NCBI GenBank assembly: GCA_950097015.1
Contig: CATNEN010000038.1
Location: 9,620,001-9,684,000, forward strand
Reading direction: 5' to 3'
Length of the DNA: 64,000 bases
From: Macrostomum hystrix
Taxonomy: Eukaryota > Platyhelminthes > Macrostomidae
Part shown: positions 31,501 to 43,065 of the stretch, piece after piece
How the letters are laid out: the number at the start of each line of letters is the position of its first letter
Position numbering within the stretch: position 1 is the first letter of the stretch
The notes under the pieces: model-generated
Databases searched by the model: none
Told to the model about the DNA's origin: nothing
Seen by the model: the letters and a program-made list of their open reading frames with translations, nothing else
Translations under genes and position numbers: made by a program

Positions 31501-34500
31501 TCACTCCATCTGTCACTCCATCTGTAAATTTTCTGTCACTCAATCTTTCACTCCATCTTTCACCCAATCTGTCACTCAATCTTTCACTCCATCTGTCACT
31601 CCATCTGTCACTCCATCTTTCATTCAATCTGTCACTCCATCTGTCACTATATCTTTCACTCCATCTTTGACTCTATCTGTCACTCCATCTGTCACTATAT
31701 CTGTCACTCCATCTTTCACTCCATCTTTCACTCCATCTTTCACTCCATCAGTCACTACATCTGTCACTCAATCTTTCACTCCATCTGTCACTATATCTGC
31801 CACTTCATCTGCGACTCCATCTGTCACTCCATCTGCCACTCTATCTGTCACTCCATCTGTCACTCCATCTGTCACTCCATCTGTAAATTTTCTGTCACTC
31901 AATCTTTCACTCCATCTTTCACCCAATCTGTCACTCAATCTTTCACTCCATCTGTCACTCCATCTGTCACTCCATCTTTCATTCAATCTGTCACTCCATC
32001 TGTCACTATATCTTTCACTCCATCTTTGACTCTATCTGTCACTCCATCTGTCACTATATCTGTCACTCAATCTTTCACTCCATCTGTCACTCCATCAGTC
32101 ACTCCATCAGTCACTCCATCTGTCACTCCATCTGTCACTCCATCTGTCACTCCATCAGTCACTACATCTGTCACTCAATCTTTCACTCCATCTGTCACTC
32201 CATCAGTCACTCCATCTTTCACTCCATCTTTCACTCCATCTGTCACTCCATCTTTCACTCCATCTTTCACTCCATCTTTGACTCCATCTGTCACTCCATC
32301 TGTCACTCCATCTGTCACTCCATCTTTCACTCCATCTTTCACTCCATCTTTCACTCCATCTTTCACTCCATCTTTCACTCCATCTTTCACTCCATCTGTC
32401 ACTATATCTGTCACTCCATCTTTCACTCCATCTTTCACTCCATCTTTCACTCCATCTGTCACTATATCTGTCACCCCATGCTTCGCTGATATTTTAATCC
32501 CTCACCCTTAAATTTGCTGTCAGGTGGGCAGAATATCCTCTGACGGCGAGTTCAACATGACACAGCCTAATCAGCGTACAGGCTCCAGAGAGGAGGTTCT
32601 GAACGACTTTAAGCGAAGGACCTTGCGAGTGTTCACCATTCTGGTGAGGCTGCTCATGCACACGGTTGAATGATCCGAATATTTTTGCCATCATATTTTC
32701 CTCAGTGTGTCTTCCTAATATATTTTCCTAATGTCTCTTCCTAATATGTCTTCCTAATGTGTCTTCCTAATGTGTCTTCCTAATGTGTCTTCCTAATGTG
32801 TCTTCCTAATGTGTCTTCCTAATGTGTCTTCCTAATGTGTCTTCCTAATGTGTCTTCCTAATGTGTCTTCCAAATGTGTCTTCCTAATGTGTCTTCCTAA
32901 TGTCTCTTCCTAATGTGTCTTCCTAATGTGTCTTCCTAATGTGTCTTCCTAATGTCTCTTCCTAATGTCTCTTCCCAATGTGTCTTCCTAATGTGTCTCC
33001 GAATGTGTCTTCATAATGTGTCTTCCTAATGTGTCTTCCTAATGTGTCTTACTTATGTGTCTTCCTAACTTCCTAATGTGTCTTCCTTATGTGTCTTCCT
33101 AATGTGTCTTCCTAATGTGTCTTCCTTATTTGTCTTCCTAATGTGTCTTCCTAATGTGTCTTCCTAATGTGTCTCCGAATGTGTCTCCGAATGTGTCTTC
33201 CTAATGTGTCTTCCTAATGTGTCTCCGAATGTGTCTCCGAATGTGTCTTCCTAATGTGTCTTCCTAATGTCTCTTCCCAATGTGTCTTCCGAATGTGTCT
33301 TCCCAATGTGTCTTCCTAATGTGTCTTCCTAATGTGTCTTCCTAATGTGTCTCCGAATGTGTCTTCCTAATGTGTCTTCCTTATGTGTCTTCCTAATGTT
33401 TCTTCCTAATGTGTCTTCCTAATGTGTCTTCCTAATGTGTCTTCCTAATGTGTCTTCCTAATGTGTCTCCGAATGTGTCTTCCTAATGTGTCTCCGAATG
33501 TGTCTTCCTAATGTGTCTTCCTTATGTGTCTTCCTAATGTTTCTTCCTAATGTGTCTTCCTAATGTGTCTTCCTAATGTGTCTTCCTAATGTGTCTTCCT
33601 AATGTGTCTTCCTAATGTCTCTTCCCAATGTGTCTTCCTAATGTGTCTTCCTAATGTGTCTTCCTTATGTGTCTTCCTAATGTCTCTTCCCAATGTGTCT
33701 TACTTATGTGTCTTCCTAATGTGTCTTCCTAATGTGTCTTCCTTATGTGTCTTCCTAATGTTTCTTCATAATGTGTCTTCCTAATGTGTCTTCCTTATGT
33801 GTCTTCCTAATGTCTCTTCCCAATGTGTCTTACTTATGTGTCTTCCTAATGTGTCTTCCTAATGTGTCTTCCTAATGTGTCTTCCTAATGTGTCTTCCTA
33901 ATGTCTCTTCCCAATGTGTCTTCCTAATGTGTCTTCCTAATGTGTCTTCCTAATGTCTCTTCCCAATGTGTCTTCCTAATGTGTCTCCGAATGTGTCTTC
34001 ATAATGTGTCTTCCTAATGTGTCTTCCTAATGTGTCTTACTTATGTGTCTTCCTAATGTGTCTTCCTAATGTGTCTTCCTTATGTGTCTTCCTAATGTGT
34101 CTTCATAATGTGTCTTCCTAATGTGTCTTCATAATGTGTCTTCCTAATGTGTCTTCCTAATGTGTCTTCCTAATGTGTCTTCCTAATGTGTCTTCCTAAT
34201 GTGTCTTCCTAATGTATCTTCGAATGTGTCTCCGAATGTGTCTCCGAATGTGTCTTCCTAATGTGTCTTCCTAATGTGTCTTCCTAATGTGTCTTCCTAA
34301 TGTGTCTTCCTAATGTGTCTCCGAATGTGTCTTCCTAATGTGTCTTCCTAATGTGTCTTCCTAATGTGTCTTCCTAATGTGTCTTCCTAATGTGTCTTCC
34401 TTATTTGTCTTCCTTATTTGTGGTCCTAATGTGTCTCCGAATGTGTCTCCGAATGTGTCTTCCTAATGTGTCTTCCTAATGTGTCTCCGAATGTGTCTCC

Positions 34501-37500
34501 GAATGTGTCTTCCTAATGTGTCTTCCTAATGTGTCTTCCTAATGTGTCTTCCTAATGTGTCTTCCTAATGTGCCTTCCTAATGTATCTTCGAATGTGTCT
34601 CCGAATGTGTCTCCGAATGTGTCTTCCTAATGTGTCTTCCTAATGTGTCTTCCTAATGTGTCTTCCTAATGTGTCTTCCTAATGTGTCTCCGAATGTGTC
34701 TTCCTAATGTGTCTCCGAATGTGTCTTCCTATTGTGTCTTACCGATGTCTCTTCTTTATATCTCTTACCAATGTCTCTTCCTATAATGTGTCTTCCCAAT
34801 CTATCATCTCACTGTCTCTTTCTCCTTATTTGTGCTCAATAATTCGAGTTAAAGCCCCAAAACAAACGGCAACGTCCTTTCCTATAAGTTCTATATTTAG
34901 ACCAAAACTTCGCAGACAAGGCATTGCATGCTCAGTAAGTTGTTTACAACTAAGTGGAGCCCATCCAGTTTTATAAAATTGCTTAACTCAAAACACTGTG
35001 AAAAATACCCGTAAAAGTTAAAAAGCGATGTCCAGAACAGACAGACTGATAGTATTTGTGTTACTCACAACTGATGACTTTTCAAGTCATTCTCCCTGTT
35101 TTCACAGCCATTCATGTCAACCTTGATGTATACAAATTGTACAGGAGGGCCCGTATGTTCGCTTCAAACCTGGGCTGGAGAACCGAACCGACCTGCCGTT
35201 GAAGAACCGACTCGAGGGCTTCAGCTACGACCTGTGCCTTCGAGTGCTGGACAGACTGGGCGTGAGTTCAGGATGAACTGCTCATTGTTAGTAGGGCCAC
35301 TGCCGAGTTCCAAAGTTCGACAAAAATTGCGAAGCCAGTTTCCTGAGATAGCGAGTTCCCATTAGGAAGCCAGTTCCCCCCTGGTAGCCAGTTCCCATTA
35401 GGAAGCCAGTTCCCCCCTGGTAGCCAGTTCCCATTAGGAAGCCAGTTCCCCCCTGGTAGCCAGTTCCCCTCAGGATGCCAGTTCCCCTCAGGATGCCAGT
35501 TCCCCTTAGGAAGCCAGTTCCCCTCAGGAGCCAGTTCCCCTTAGGAAGCCAGTTCCCCTCAGGATGCCAGTTCCCCTCTGGAGCCAGTTCCCCTTAGGAA
35601 GCCAGTTCCCTTTAGGAAGCCAGTTCCCCTCAGGATGCCAGTTCCCCTCAGGAGCCAGTTCCCCTTAGGAAGCCAGTTCCCCTCAGGAAGCCAGTTCCCC
35701 TCAGGAGCCAGTTCCCCTTAGGAAGCCAGTTCCCCTCAGGATGCCAGTTCCCCTCAAGAAGCCAGTTCCCCTATGGTTGCCAGTTCCCCTCAGGTAGCCA
35801 TGCAGTTCCCCTCAGGAAGCCAGTTCCCCTCAGGAAGCCAGTTCCCCTCAGGATGCCAGTTCCCCTCTGGAGCCAGTTCCCCTTAGGAAGCCAGTTCCCT
35901 TTAGGAAGCCAGTTCCCCTCAGGATGCCAGTTCCCCTCAGGAGCCAGTTCCCCTTAGGAAGCCAGTTCCCCTCAGGAAGCCAGTTCCCCTCAGGAGCCAG
36001 TTCCCCTTAGGAAGCCAGTTCCCCTCAGGATGCCAGTTCCCCTCAGGAGTCAGTTCCCCTCAGGAGCCAGTTCCCCTCAGGAGCCAGTTCCCCTCAGGAG
36101 CCAGTTCCCCTCAGGAGCTAGTTCCCCTCAGGAGCCAGTTCCCCTCAGGATGCCAGTTCCCCTCAAGAAGCCAGTTCCCCTATGGTTGCCAGTTCCCCTC
36201 AGGTAGCCATGCAGTTCCCCTCAGGAAGCCAGTTCCCCTCAGGAAGCCAGTTCCCCTCAGGATGCCAGTTCCCCTCAGGAGTCAGTTCCCCTCAGGAGCC
36301 AGTTCCCCTCAGGAGCCAGTTCCCCTCAGGAGCCAGTTCCCCTCAGGAGCTAGTTCCCCTCAGGAGCCAGTTCCCCTCAGGAGTCAGTTCCCCTCAGGAG
36401 CCAGTTCCCCTCGGGAGCCAGTTCCCCTCAGGATGCCAGTTCCCCTCAGGAGCCAGTTACCCTCAGGAAGCCAGTTACCCTCAGGAAGCCAGTTACCCTC
36501 AGGAAGCCAGTTCCCCTCAGGAAGCCAGTTCCCTTTAGGAAGCCAGTTCCCCTCAGGAAGCCAGTTACCCTCAGGAAGCCAGTTCCCCTCAGGACGCCAG
36601 TTCCTATCAGGAAGCCAGTTCCCCTCAGGAAGCCAATTCCCTTTAGGAAGCCAGTTCCCCTCAGGAAGCCAGTTCCCCTCAGGAAGCCAGTTCCCCTCAG
36701 GAAGCCAGTTCCCCTCAGGAAGCCAGTTCCCCTCAGGAAGCCAGTTCCCCTCAGGAAGCCAATTCCCCTCACGATGCCAGTTCCCTATCAGGAAGCCAGT
36801 TCCCCTCAGAAGGCCAGTTCCCTATCAGGAAGCCAGTTCCCCTCTGGTAGCCAGTTCCCCTCAGGAAGCCAGTTCCCCTCAGGAAGCCAGTTCCCATCAG
36901 GAAGCCAGTTCCCATCAGGAAGCCAGTTCCCCTTAGGAAGCCAGTTCCCCTCAGGAGCCAGTTCCCCTCAGGAAGCCAGTTCCCCTCAGGAAGCCAGTTC
37001 CCCTCTGGAGCCAGTTCCCCTTAGGAAGCCAGTTCCCCTCAGGAAGCCAGTTCCCCTCAGGAAGCCAGTTCCCCTCAGGAAGCCAGTTCCCTTTAGGAAG
37101 CCAGTTCCCCTCAGGAAGCCAGTTCCCCTCAGGAAGCCAGTTCCCCTCAGAAAGCCAGTTCCCCTCAGGAAGCCAGTTCCCCTCAGGAAGCCAGTTCCCT
37201 TTAGGAAGCCAGTTCCCCTCAGGAAGCCAGTTCCCCTCAGGAAGCCAGTTCCCCTCAGGAAGCCAGTTCCCCTCAGGAAGCCAGTTCCCCTCAGGATGCC
37301 AGTTCCCCTCAGGAAGCCAGTTCCCCTCAGGATGCCAGTTCTCCTCAGGAGCCAGTTTCTGAGACAAGTTGATTTACTTGTCAATCAAATGCAAGGAAAA
37401 CAGCTTCAATATTCTTTAGATCACTGACTTCAAGGTGGAATTTCAAAACGACTCGGTGTACGGCGACATTGTGAAAGGCCACTGGAATGGCCTAGTCCAG

Positions 37501-40500
37501 TCCATCATTCAAGGACGCGTCGATCTCGGCTGCGTGGCGATGAACCCGCTGAGCTCACGGGCGGAGGTCATCGACTTCACGGCCAGCTACCTGAGTTACA
37601 ACCTGTCGCTGCTCTATACAGAGTCGCAGTTAGACACCTGGCAGGAGATCTTCCTGTTCATCAGGCCCTACGATAAGTACGCATGGCTTGGCATCTTCGG
37701 AGCCGCATTTGTAGTGGCCCTCCTGCTGACGGCGCTTCATTGCGCCAGCCCGAATCGAGCGAAATTCGACCTGCTCCACAGCCTCCACTTCGCCTTCGCT
37801 TCGCTGTGGCGCGGGCCCCGTGAGGCTCGGCTGCCGAACAAGCCGGCGACGCAAGTCCTGGTGGCAGCCTTCTGGTTGTTCTCCCTGGCGGTTCTGGTGT
37901 TCTACGCGGCTGGCCTGGCTGCGCTGCTCACTTTGAAGCGCATACAGGTGAGCAGCTGATCGAATCAGATGTACTTTTACGAGACTACTTATGAATCGAT
38001 ATATCTAATAGCTAAAAGTATTATTTATCACCCTAAGCCAATTCTAGCGTGATAGAAAGTGAAATTTAGATCGAGAGAGGTCGTGAGTTCGAATTTCCCG
38101 GATCTAGAACTTTTTTCTAGTCTCAAAGTGACTAAATTTATACCATATGTGGAGCCATTAATGCACTAATGCATTAATTGGTATTTAGAAACGCAAAATT
38201 AGGATAATGATTCTAATAAGACATCACGCCATGTATCTGCTCATTAAATAAGCATCAAAATGAGCATGAACAATAGGAATCGTTATTACTCGTACAAACG
38301 AATTAATTAATAATATTGGTTTTAGCCTTGTGGCTAAAGCGTCGGGGGTTCGATTCCCGACTCCACTGGAGCAATTTGTGCCCTATTAAACATGAAACTT
38401 AACTCTGCGTTGCTTCAGTTCACTCAGCTGGAAAATGGGTGCCAGCATTATCTGGGATAATTGAAGGTGGGTGTGGCGTCCCCCCAGTCCAGGGACTGAA
38501 CAGCCCTTCGGCTGCACGTCCGACCCAATTGTGGCAGGTGTAATCTGTAATTATAATACGACTTTAAAAAGGCAATTAATATTATGAATAGCTGAAAGGG
38601 GCAGAAATACTGTTAGCTTTTTAATTTCGAGATAAAAAAAATTTATCAAGGTCCCTGAGCTCGATTCCACGTCAAGGCCACATTCATTTGGGGCGCAGTC
38701 GCAGAGAGAAGACTTGGGTGCTTGTCGTGCAATTTCCGCCCTTGAAGGCCAACCTTCAAAACACAGTGATAAAGTCAGGGCAGATGTACACACCTGTGTG
38801 AGCGTGTGCCTGCGTACGGTATCTGTGTGGGTGTTTGCCCAGGAGTCAGCGAAATGGGCAGAATTGCCTCCACGCTGGCTGCGTTTAGTGTCAACCAAAA
38901 TGATGTACCTTGGAAACAATAAATTAAAAAATTAAGGATATTTGCTGTTTGCACCTGTTGTTTATGATTTTTGTCGGCTGAGTCGGCTGTGTAGTGGCCG
39001 AGAAATCGCGAATGAAATGAAAAAGCAATGACAGTTCAATATGTCTTATTATTATTCGGCCCCGTTGTGCAGTAGAGTTGTATTTTTTAATCCCTATATT
39101 TAACTATCAATAAATATTTCGCATTTCGTCTCGTCACGCTTGTACGTAGTTGACATCACCTTAATAATCCCCTACCCAGGTGGATCTGAGCACTCTGCAG
39201 AACCTGCCCCAGCAGACCAACTATCGCTACGGCACCCTCGGAGACTCGTCATTTTCAATCGTGTTCCGCAACTCGTCATTCCTGTACATGCGCAGCATCT
39301 ACTCCACCATGGCTACTCAGCGCTGGCTAGTGAGGTCAGCAGCTCAGGGCATCGACCAGGTGAAGGCCGGGGGCTTCGCCCTCGTCTACGACACGCCCAT
39401 GAATGAGTACTTCCAGCAGCAGATTTGCAACGCGCAAATATCAGCCTACTTTCAGTACTACGAAGTGGCTTTCGCCGCGCCAAGGCTGTCCGAGCTGACA
39501 AATCTGGTGTCGGACGAGATAATGGGCCTGAAGGCGTCTGGCGAGGAGAACAAGATCTATACAAAGTAAGCCCAGAATTGCCTGAAACGTGCGTGAAAAT
39601 AATCTAAATGACCCCTAATCCAGTTGGGACAGTTGCACAGCTAATGATGTACAGCAAAACGTTTCACAATTAACTAGGATAGAAATTCGAAGCGTCCTAC
39701 AATAGCTTCGGTAGTGCCACTGGCTGTACACCTGGTCCAACTGGGTTATGTGTCTACGTAATGAATATTAAGGATATTAAGAACTTCCTTTTTAACCTGT
39801 TTAAACCATATTTTTATCGATTTTTAGGTTAGCGAAATAAAAAAAGCAGTTTTAGAATAATTATTAGTATTTTAACGTGTTTTTAAACATATTATTTATT
39901 GTTATAATTGCCGAATTTTCCGGCTGTTTATATTACTTAAACAGTTTAAAACGTTTAACTAAAATTCGATAATCATCGCATCTTATAATGAATAACGTAA
40001 TGATATCTAACGAGGTTATTTTAGTTAAGCAAGTGGCTAATGAATTTTTCATACTTTAATAAAAAGAAATTCAGTTCTAGTTTACACATTTTTCTTAATC
40101 TTTTCTTTGGAGAAATATATACTTTTGATCACTTTACTAGCTCCGAACCCGAATGGAAGAGAATCAAAAAAAAATTATTCTCTTAAAAAATGTCTCACAA
40201 AAAAAATAAATTACTGCGCAAATTTTAAAATGCTGTTAATTAATTAACCACCGCAGATACTTCACCGTGAATCCGGCTGACAGACCTGACTGCCGCACAG
40301 GCAGCTCATGGATCGCCAGTCTGATACCGAATGAGCCGGCATTTCTAGCGCCAATGAAGGGCGCCCTGACTCTGCTGAACACTCTCGGCATCTTCCTGGT
40401 CAATCTGGCTGGCTGCGCCCTGGCGGTGCTTGCCGCCGTGCTGGAGCGCCTCTGGGCCAACCTGCTCTATCGCTACCGCCGCCTGAGGGCTGCCGAGGAG

Positions 40501-40584
40501 GTCCTGTACGGAGCTCGTCGGAGGCGTCGGCGCAGCACCTTGGCAACAGTGCTGACCAGCATCTACAGCACTTCTGAGGCCTAA
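25571..40584 (+). CDS. ionotropic glutamate receptor subunit B (10 exons)
   Basis: Coding exons: 25571-25682, 26812-26976, 27695-28251, 28412-28597, 28891-29016, 32524-32643, 35145-35261, 37420-37947, 39180-39565, 40257-40584 (2625 nt, 874 aa). It is a predicted membrane ligand-gated channel subunit paralogous to receptor A, with exon-by-exon similarity and seven shared intron positions and phases. Order: signal peptide, divergent N-terminal domain, S1 ([12 protein letters not shown], three residues shorter than the usual PLTIT-R loop), M1 (about 549-570), a pore loop with genomic Arg at the Q/R position (codon 37810-37812, residue about 592), M3 with [11 protein letters not shown] in place of SYTANLAAFLT, S2 with [12 protein letters not shown] (Asp at the acidic ligand contact, as in NMDA receptors), M4 (about 803-830), and a basic C-tail. 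Two introns are extra relative to A. Most of the 15-kb span is minisatellite. AATAAA lies at 41349. Confidence 0.92.
25735..26740. repeat. 20-bp minisatellite, CTCTCACAATCCCCCATTCA
   Basis: About 50 units in intron 1 of receptor B, starting about 50 bases after the donor. Variants are CCACATTCA and ACCCAATCCA. The 359-codon open frame it produces is an artefact. Confidence 0.95.
27040..27635. repeat. 19-bp minisatellite, CCTGTTAGACAGATCCCAA
   Basis: About 31 units in intron 2 of receptor B, with variants CCTGCTGGACAGATTCCAG and CCTATTAGATAG. Confidence 0.95.
28606..28832. repeat. 14-bp minisatellite, CACAACACAAGCCT
   Basis: About 16 units in intron 4 of receptor B, beginning within 10 bases of the GTGAGT donor. 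Confidence 0.95.
29045..29400. repeat. 20-bp minisatellite, TAACCTCTGACACCCAACTG
   Basis: About 18 units at the 5' end of intron 5 of receptor B. Confidence 0.95.
29795..32475. repeat. 12-bp minisatellite TCTGTCACTCCA with 719-bp higher-order repeat
   Basis: More than 200 units of TCTGTCACTCCA and TCTTTCACTCCA in intron 5 of receptor B. Variant blocks recur at a spacing of 719 bp (block ends at 30232, 30951 and 31670) with a half-length block ending at 32029. This shows segmental duplication within the array. Confidence 0.95.
32697..34800. repeat. 13-bp minisatellite, AATGTGTCTTCCT
   Basis: About 160 units in intron 6 of receptor B, an intron that receptor A lacks. Variants are CTCCGAATGTG, CTTACTTATG and CTCTTCCCAATG. 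Confidence 0.95.
35340..37355. repeat. 18-bp minisatellite, GAAGCCAGTTCCCCTCAG
   Basis: About 110 units in intron 7 of receptor B. A distinctive variant block (GGTAGCCATGCAGTTCCCC) occurs at 35790 and again 410 bp later. Each unit looks like a pyrimidine tract followed by CAG. Confidence 0.95.
38041..38170 (+). repeat. possible tRNA-like SINE remnant
   Basis: GGTCGTGAGTTCGAATTTCCCGG has a B-box-like core near 38082-38100, but no convincing A box. It is near two other SINEs in intron 8 of receptor B. Confidence 0.35.
38322..38530 (+). repeat. SINE family B, CORE-like, forward copy
   Basis: tRNA-like head with B box GGGTTCGATTCCCGAC (38345-38360). ACTCCACTGGAGCAATTTGT follows, then CTCAGCTGGAAAATGGGTGC (inverse of the CORE-like CCCATTTTCCAGCTGAG) and GGGTGTGGCGTCC. 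It pairs with the reverse copy at 3131-3346. Confidence 0.78.
38648..38925 (+). repeat. SINE family A, 5'-truncated copy
   Basis: Starts at AAGGTCCCTGAGCTCGATTCC, lacking the A box. The rest matches the family body (GAGGCCACATTCATTTGG to CACGCTGGCTGCG) and ends in an A-rich tail. It is in intron 8 of receptor B. Confidence 0.85.
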
Positions 40585-41637
40585 AGCATTGCCTGCGTAC
40601 AGTATGTTAGCAGCTGTAAACACTCCTGTTTCCTGGAAAACTTTTCATTGCCTGTTTTAATCGCCAAATTGATAGGCAACAACTTTTATTAAGAAAATGT
40701 TTCTCTATTTACTTGCTTCCCTAGAACTTCTCGTCATCTTTTCCTAGAAAAATTGGGCTGATTAATTGGGCCGATGAAAGAGACTTTTCCTACCGAACCC
40801 CATACCTACCTACTCGCTATCCACTCTGCCACTCACACTTAGGCAATCACTGTACAAAACTAACAGATAAAATGCCGTTGCACAATATATCTAGCCTTGT
40901 CGGTATCTATAAGTCAATGCTGTCTAGAACAGAGCTTAAGTGAACTCCTTGCAAGCATTGAAAGTAAGGACTAGTAGCCAAGATACAGAGAGATAAAAAT
41001 CACAGTTCAGTTGGTCCACATGTACAGCCAGTGTTGGTACTTCAGCAGGTGTTAATGGTATATGGAATGATAGGCCGACACACCTACCTAAATTTCTATC
41101 CTAGCTTGAAGACTTTTTTCCAGTTTAAAAACTGGATGAATTTACTGCTTAACTTAGAACCAAAAGGCTAAATAATAAATTGAATACATGCTCTTCATGT
41201 TGGCAATTCATCAATCAGTACATATCATATCAGTACATATGGTTCCTCTCTCGTTTCTGTTTTAAAGTTACGAATTACGAAATAACTGTAATTTTTCATT
41301 GAAAGTGTAAATAATATATTATTCGTTTTTCTGTGTGTAATTATATGGAATAAAAATTTGTTATACGCTCGTACAAAAACATCAAACTGAATTTCTTAGA
41401 AAAGCCAATTATAACAAACGATTCGAAAAAACATGTACTATTTCATTGAATAGTTCAGAAGCAGTGAAAATTAGGTGCTGAATCAGATGAAAGCTCAGTA
41501 CTAGATTTATATCATTACGAATATGGTATATTCGAAATATCTATTAGCAATGAAATCGAGGGTTACCAGATCGTTCCACGATGCACGGAGCAATGAACCC
41601 GGACTGTCATAGTCAAGCCTGCTTCACCAGCAGAGAA
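40585..41637. other. convergent 3' intergenic region
   Basis: AT-rich DNA between the receptor B stop and the mu-crystallin stop, which face each other. AATAAA at 41349-41354 may be the receptor B poly(A) signal. No genes seen. Confidence 0.5.
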
Positions 41638-43065
41638 TCAATGCTTCATCCTGCGGTCCCACACCAGCCTCGCTGCGGCTGCGTCCTCGATGCCGAGTCC
41701 GAGCGACTTGAAGACGCTGAGACCGCCGCAGCCGCTTCTGACGTCGCGGAATCGATCTGGGTCAGCGATCAGCTCGCCAAGCTCGGCGTGCACCGTCGCC
41801 TTGTTAAGGATGACGTCGCCTGACTCGCTGGCCGCTGACTCTCGGCTGTCGACAACAAGAAATGCCGATGACGTCACTGACTCGTGCAGCTCTCGCTCGG
41901 TTGGACGACAGGCGCCAACGGCGTTCACGTGACACCGTGGCGGCAGCCAATCAGCTTGGAGCACGGGATCACGTGACGACGTCACGGTGCACACGATATC
42001 CGCATTGGCCACCGCAGTTTTGGCAGATTCGCAGTCTTCAAGCTGTCAAAAAGTCATGCTTTGACTAAAAATACCAAACTTTTCTGTCAGATATTGATCT
42101 AAGCTAAATTATTATTAAAACTGATACTAAACTAATAATATACTAAACTAATACTATACTAAACTAATACTAAACTAATTATTAAAATTATTATACTCGT
42201 AATCGATTTCACCTGCCCTAATCGGCCTAGATTTGCAGCCAACAGCAAAGACGGTGCATCAGTACAGAAGACTGCGTACGACTGTTAAGTGCCTAAAACC
42301 TACCTGACTGGCACTTAAAAACATGCACTGATCAATGCTTGAATTAATAATAATAATAATTGTGGTCAATCGACAATGTTAGCGTTGACAAATTAAAGCT
42401 GACGCCGACAAACCTTCATGACGTCGTGCTTGAAGCGAGCCGACTGCAGGATTCGATCTAGCAGAGCTGCCCGCTTGTCGGCACTTCGGCTGTGCACTCG
42501 AACGCACTCGATGGGGAAGATCGCAGCCAAGGCCTCGAAGTGGCTGAAGGCCTGCGCACCTGAGCCAAGCAGGGCGAGGGTTCGACTCTGCGGACTGGCC
42601 AGGTGTCTGGAAGGGGGCAGGGTATCATAATGAACATCTCAGTCCATTAGTGCGGCCAAGTCTACTGAAAATGCGTCACCTGGAAGCTACAGCGCTAGCA
42701 GCCGCCGTGCGCATGCAGGTCATCTCCTCGGCGTCCATCAGCGCCTGCAGACTGCCGGTCTCCGGGTCGAACAGCGTCACAACTCCCTGGTGGCTGGGCA
42801 GGTCGCGGTTGCCGGGGAACACGGTGACCAGCTTGCAGGTGAGGGCCGAGTCGGGCCCGCTGTAGCAGGGCATTGTGAACAGGGTGCCGCTATCGCCTGA
42901 GGCCACCTTGGTGCGCAGCGGCTGGCAGAACTCGGACTTCTTGGTCGAGTAGGTGACCAGGGACCGCTCCACAACGGGTATCAGATCCTCGTACGTGAGC
43001 AGCGAAAGAATTTCGTTGCCCGATATGAACGGCGGCCCGCTGTGTCCGTGCTTTGATGCTTCCAT
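41638..43065 (-). CDS. CRYM: mu-crystallin / ketimine reductase (ornithine cyclodeaminase family, 3 exons)
   Basis: Coding exons on the minus strand: 43065-42680, 42606-42414, 42042-41638 (984 nt, 327 aa; human CRYM is 314). Family members are NAD(P)H-dependent cytosolic ketimine reductases; the mammalian protein also binds thyroid hormone. Exon 1 holds the substrate-side region with PLRTKV, LFTMPCYS, LTCKLVTVFPGN and HQGVVTLFDPETGSLQALMD, leading into CMRTAAASAVAS. Exon 2 carries the dinucleotide-binding GSGAQA (residue about 143) in LALLGSGAQAFSHFEAL. Exon 3 has ANADIVCTVTSS, VNAVGA and a C-terminal KSLGLGIEDAAAARLV. The phases join cleanly (2, 0). The first intron is only 73 bases. The ATG lies 5 bases after AACTTCAG, a potential trans-splice acceptor. 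Assignment to mu-crystallin rather than bacterial-type cyclodeaminase rests on overall similarity. Confidence 0.9.

Noticed and set aside
29612-32511. Series of 120-240-codon frames of [11 protein letters not shown] type
   Set aside because: They come from the 12-bp minisatellite in intron 5 of receptor B, with no start context, splice logic or non-repeat part.
36182-37427. Long [11 protein letters not shown] frames
   Set aside because: They come from the 18-bp minisatellite in intron 7 of receptor B.
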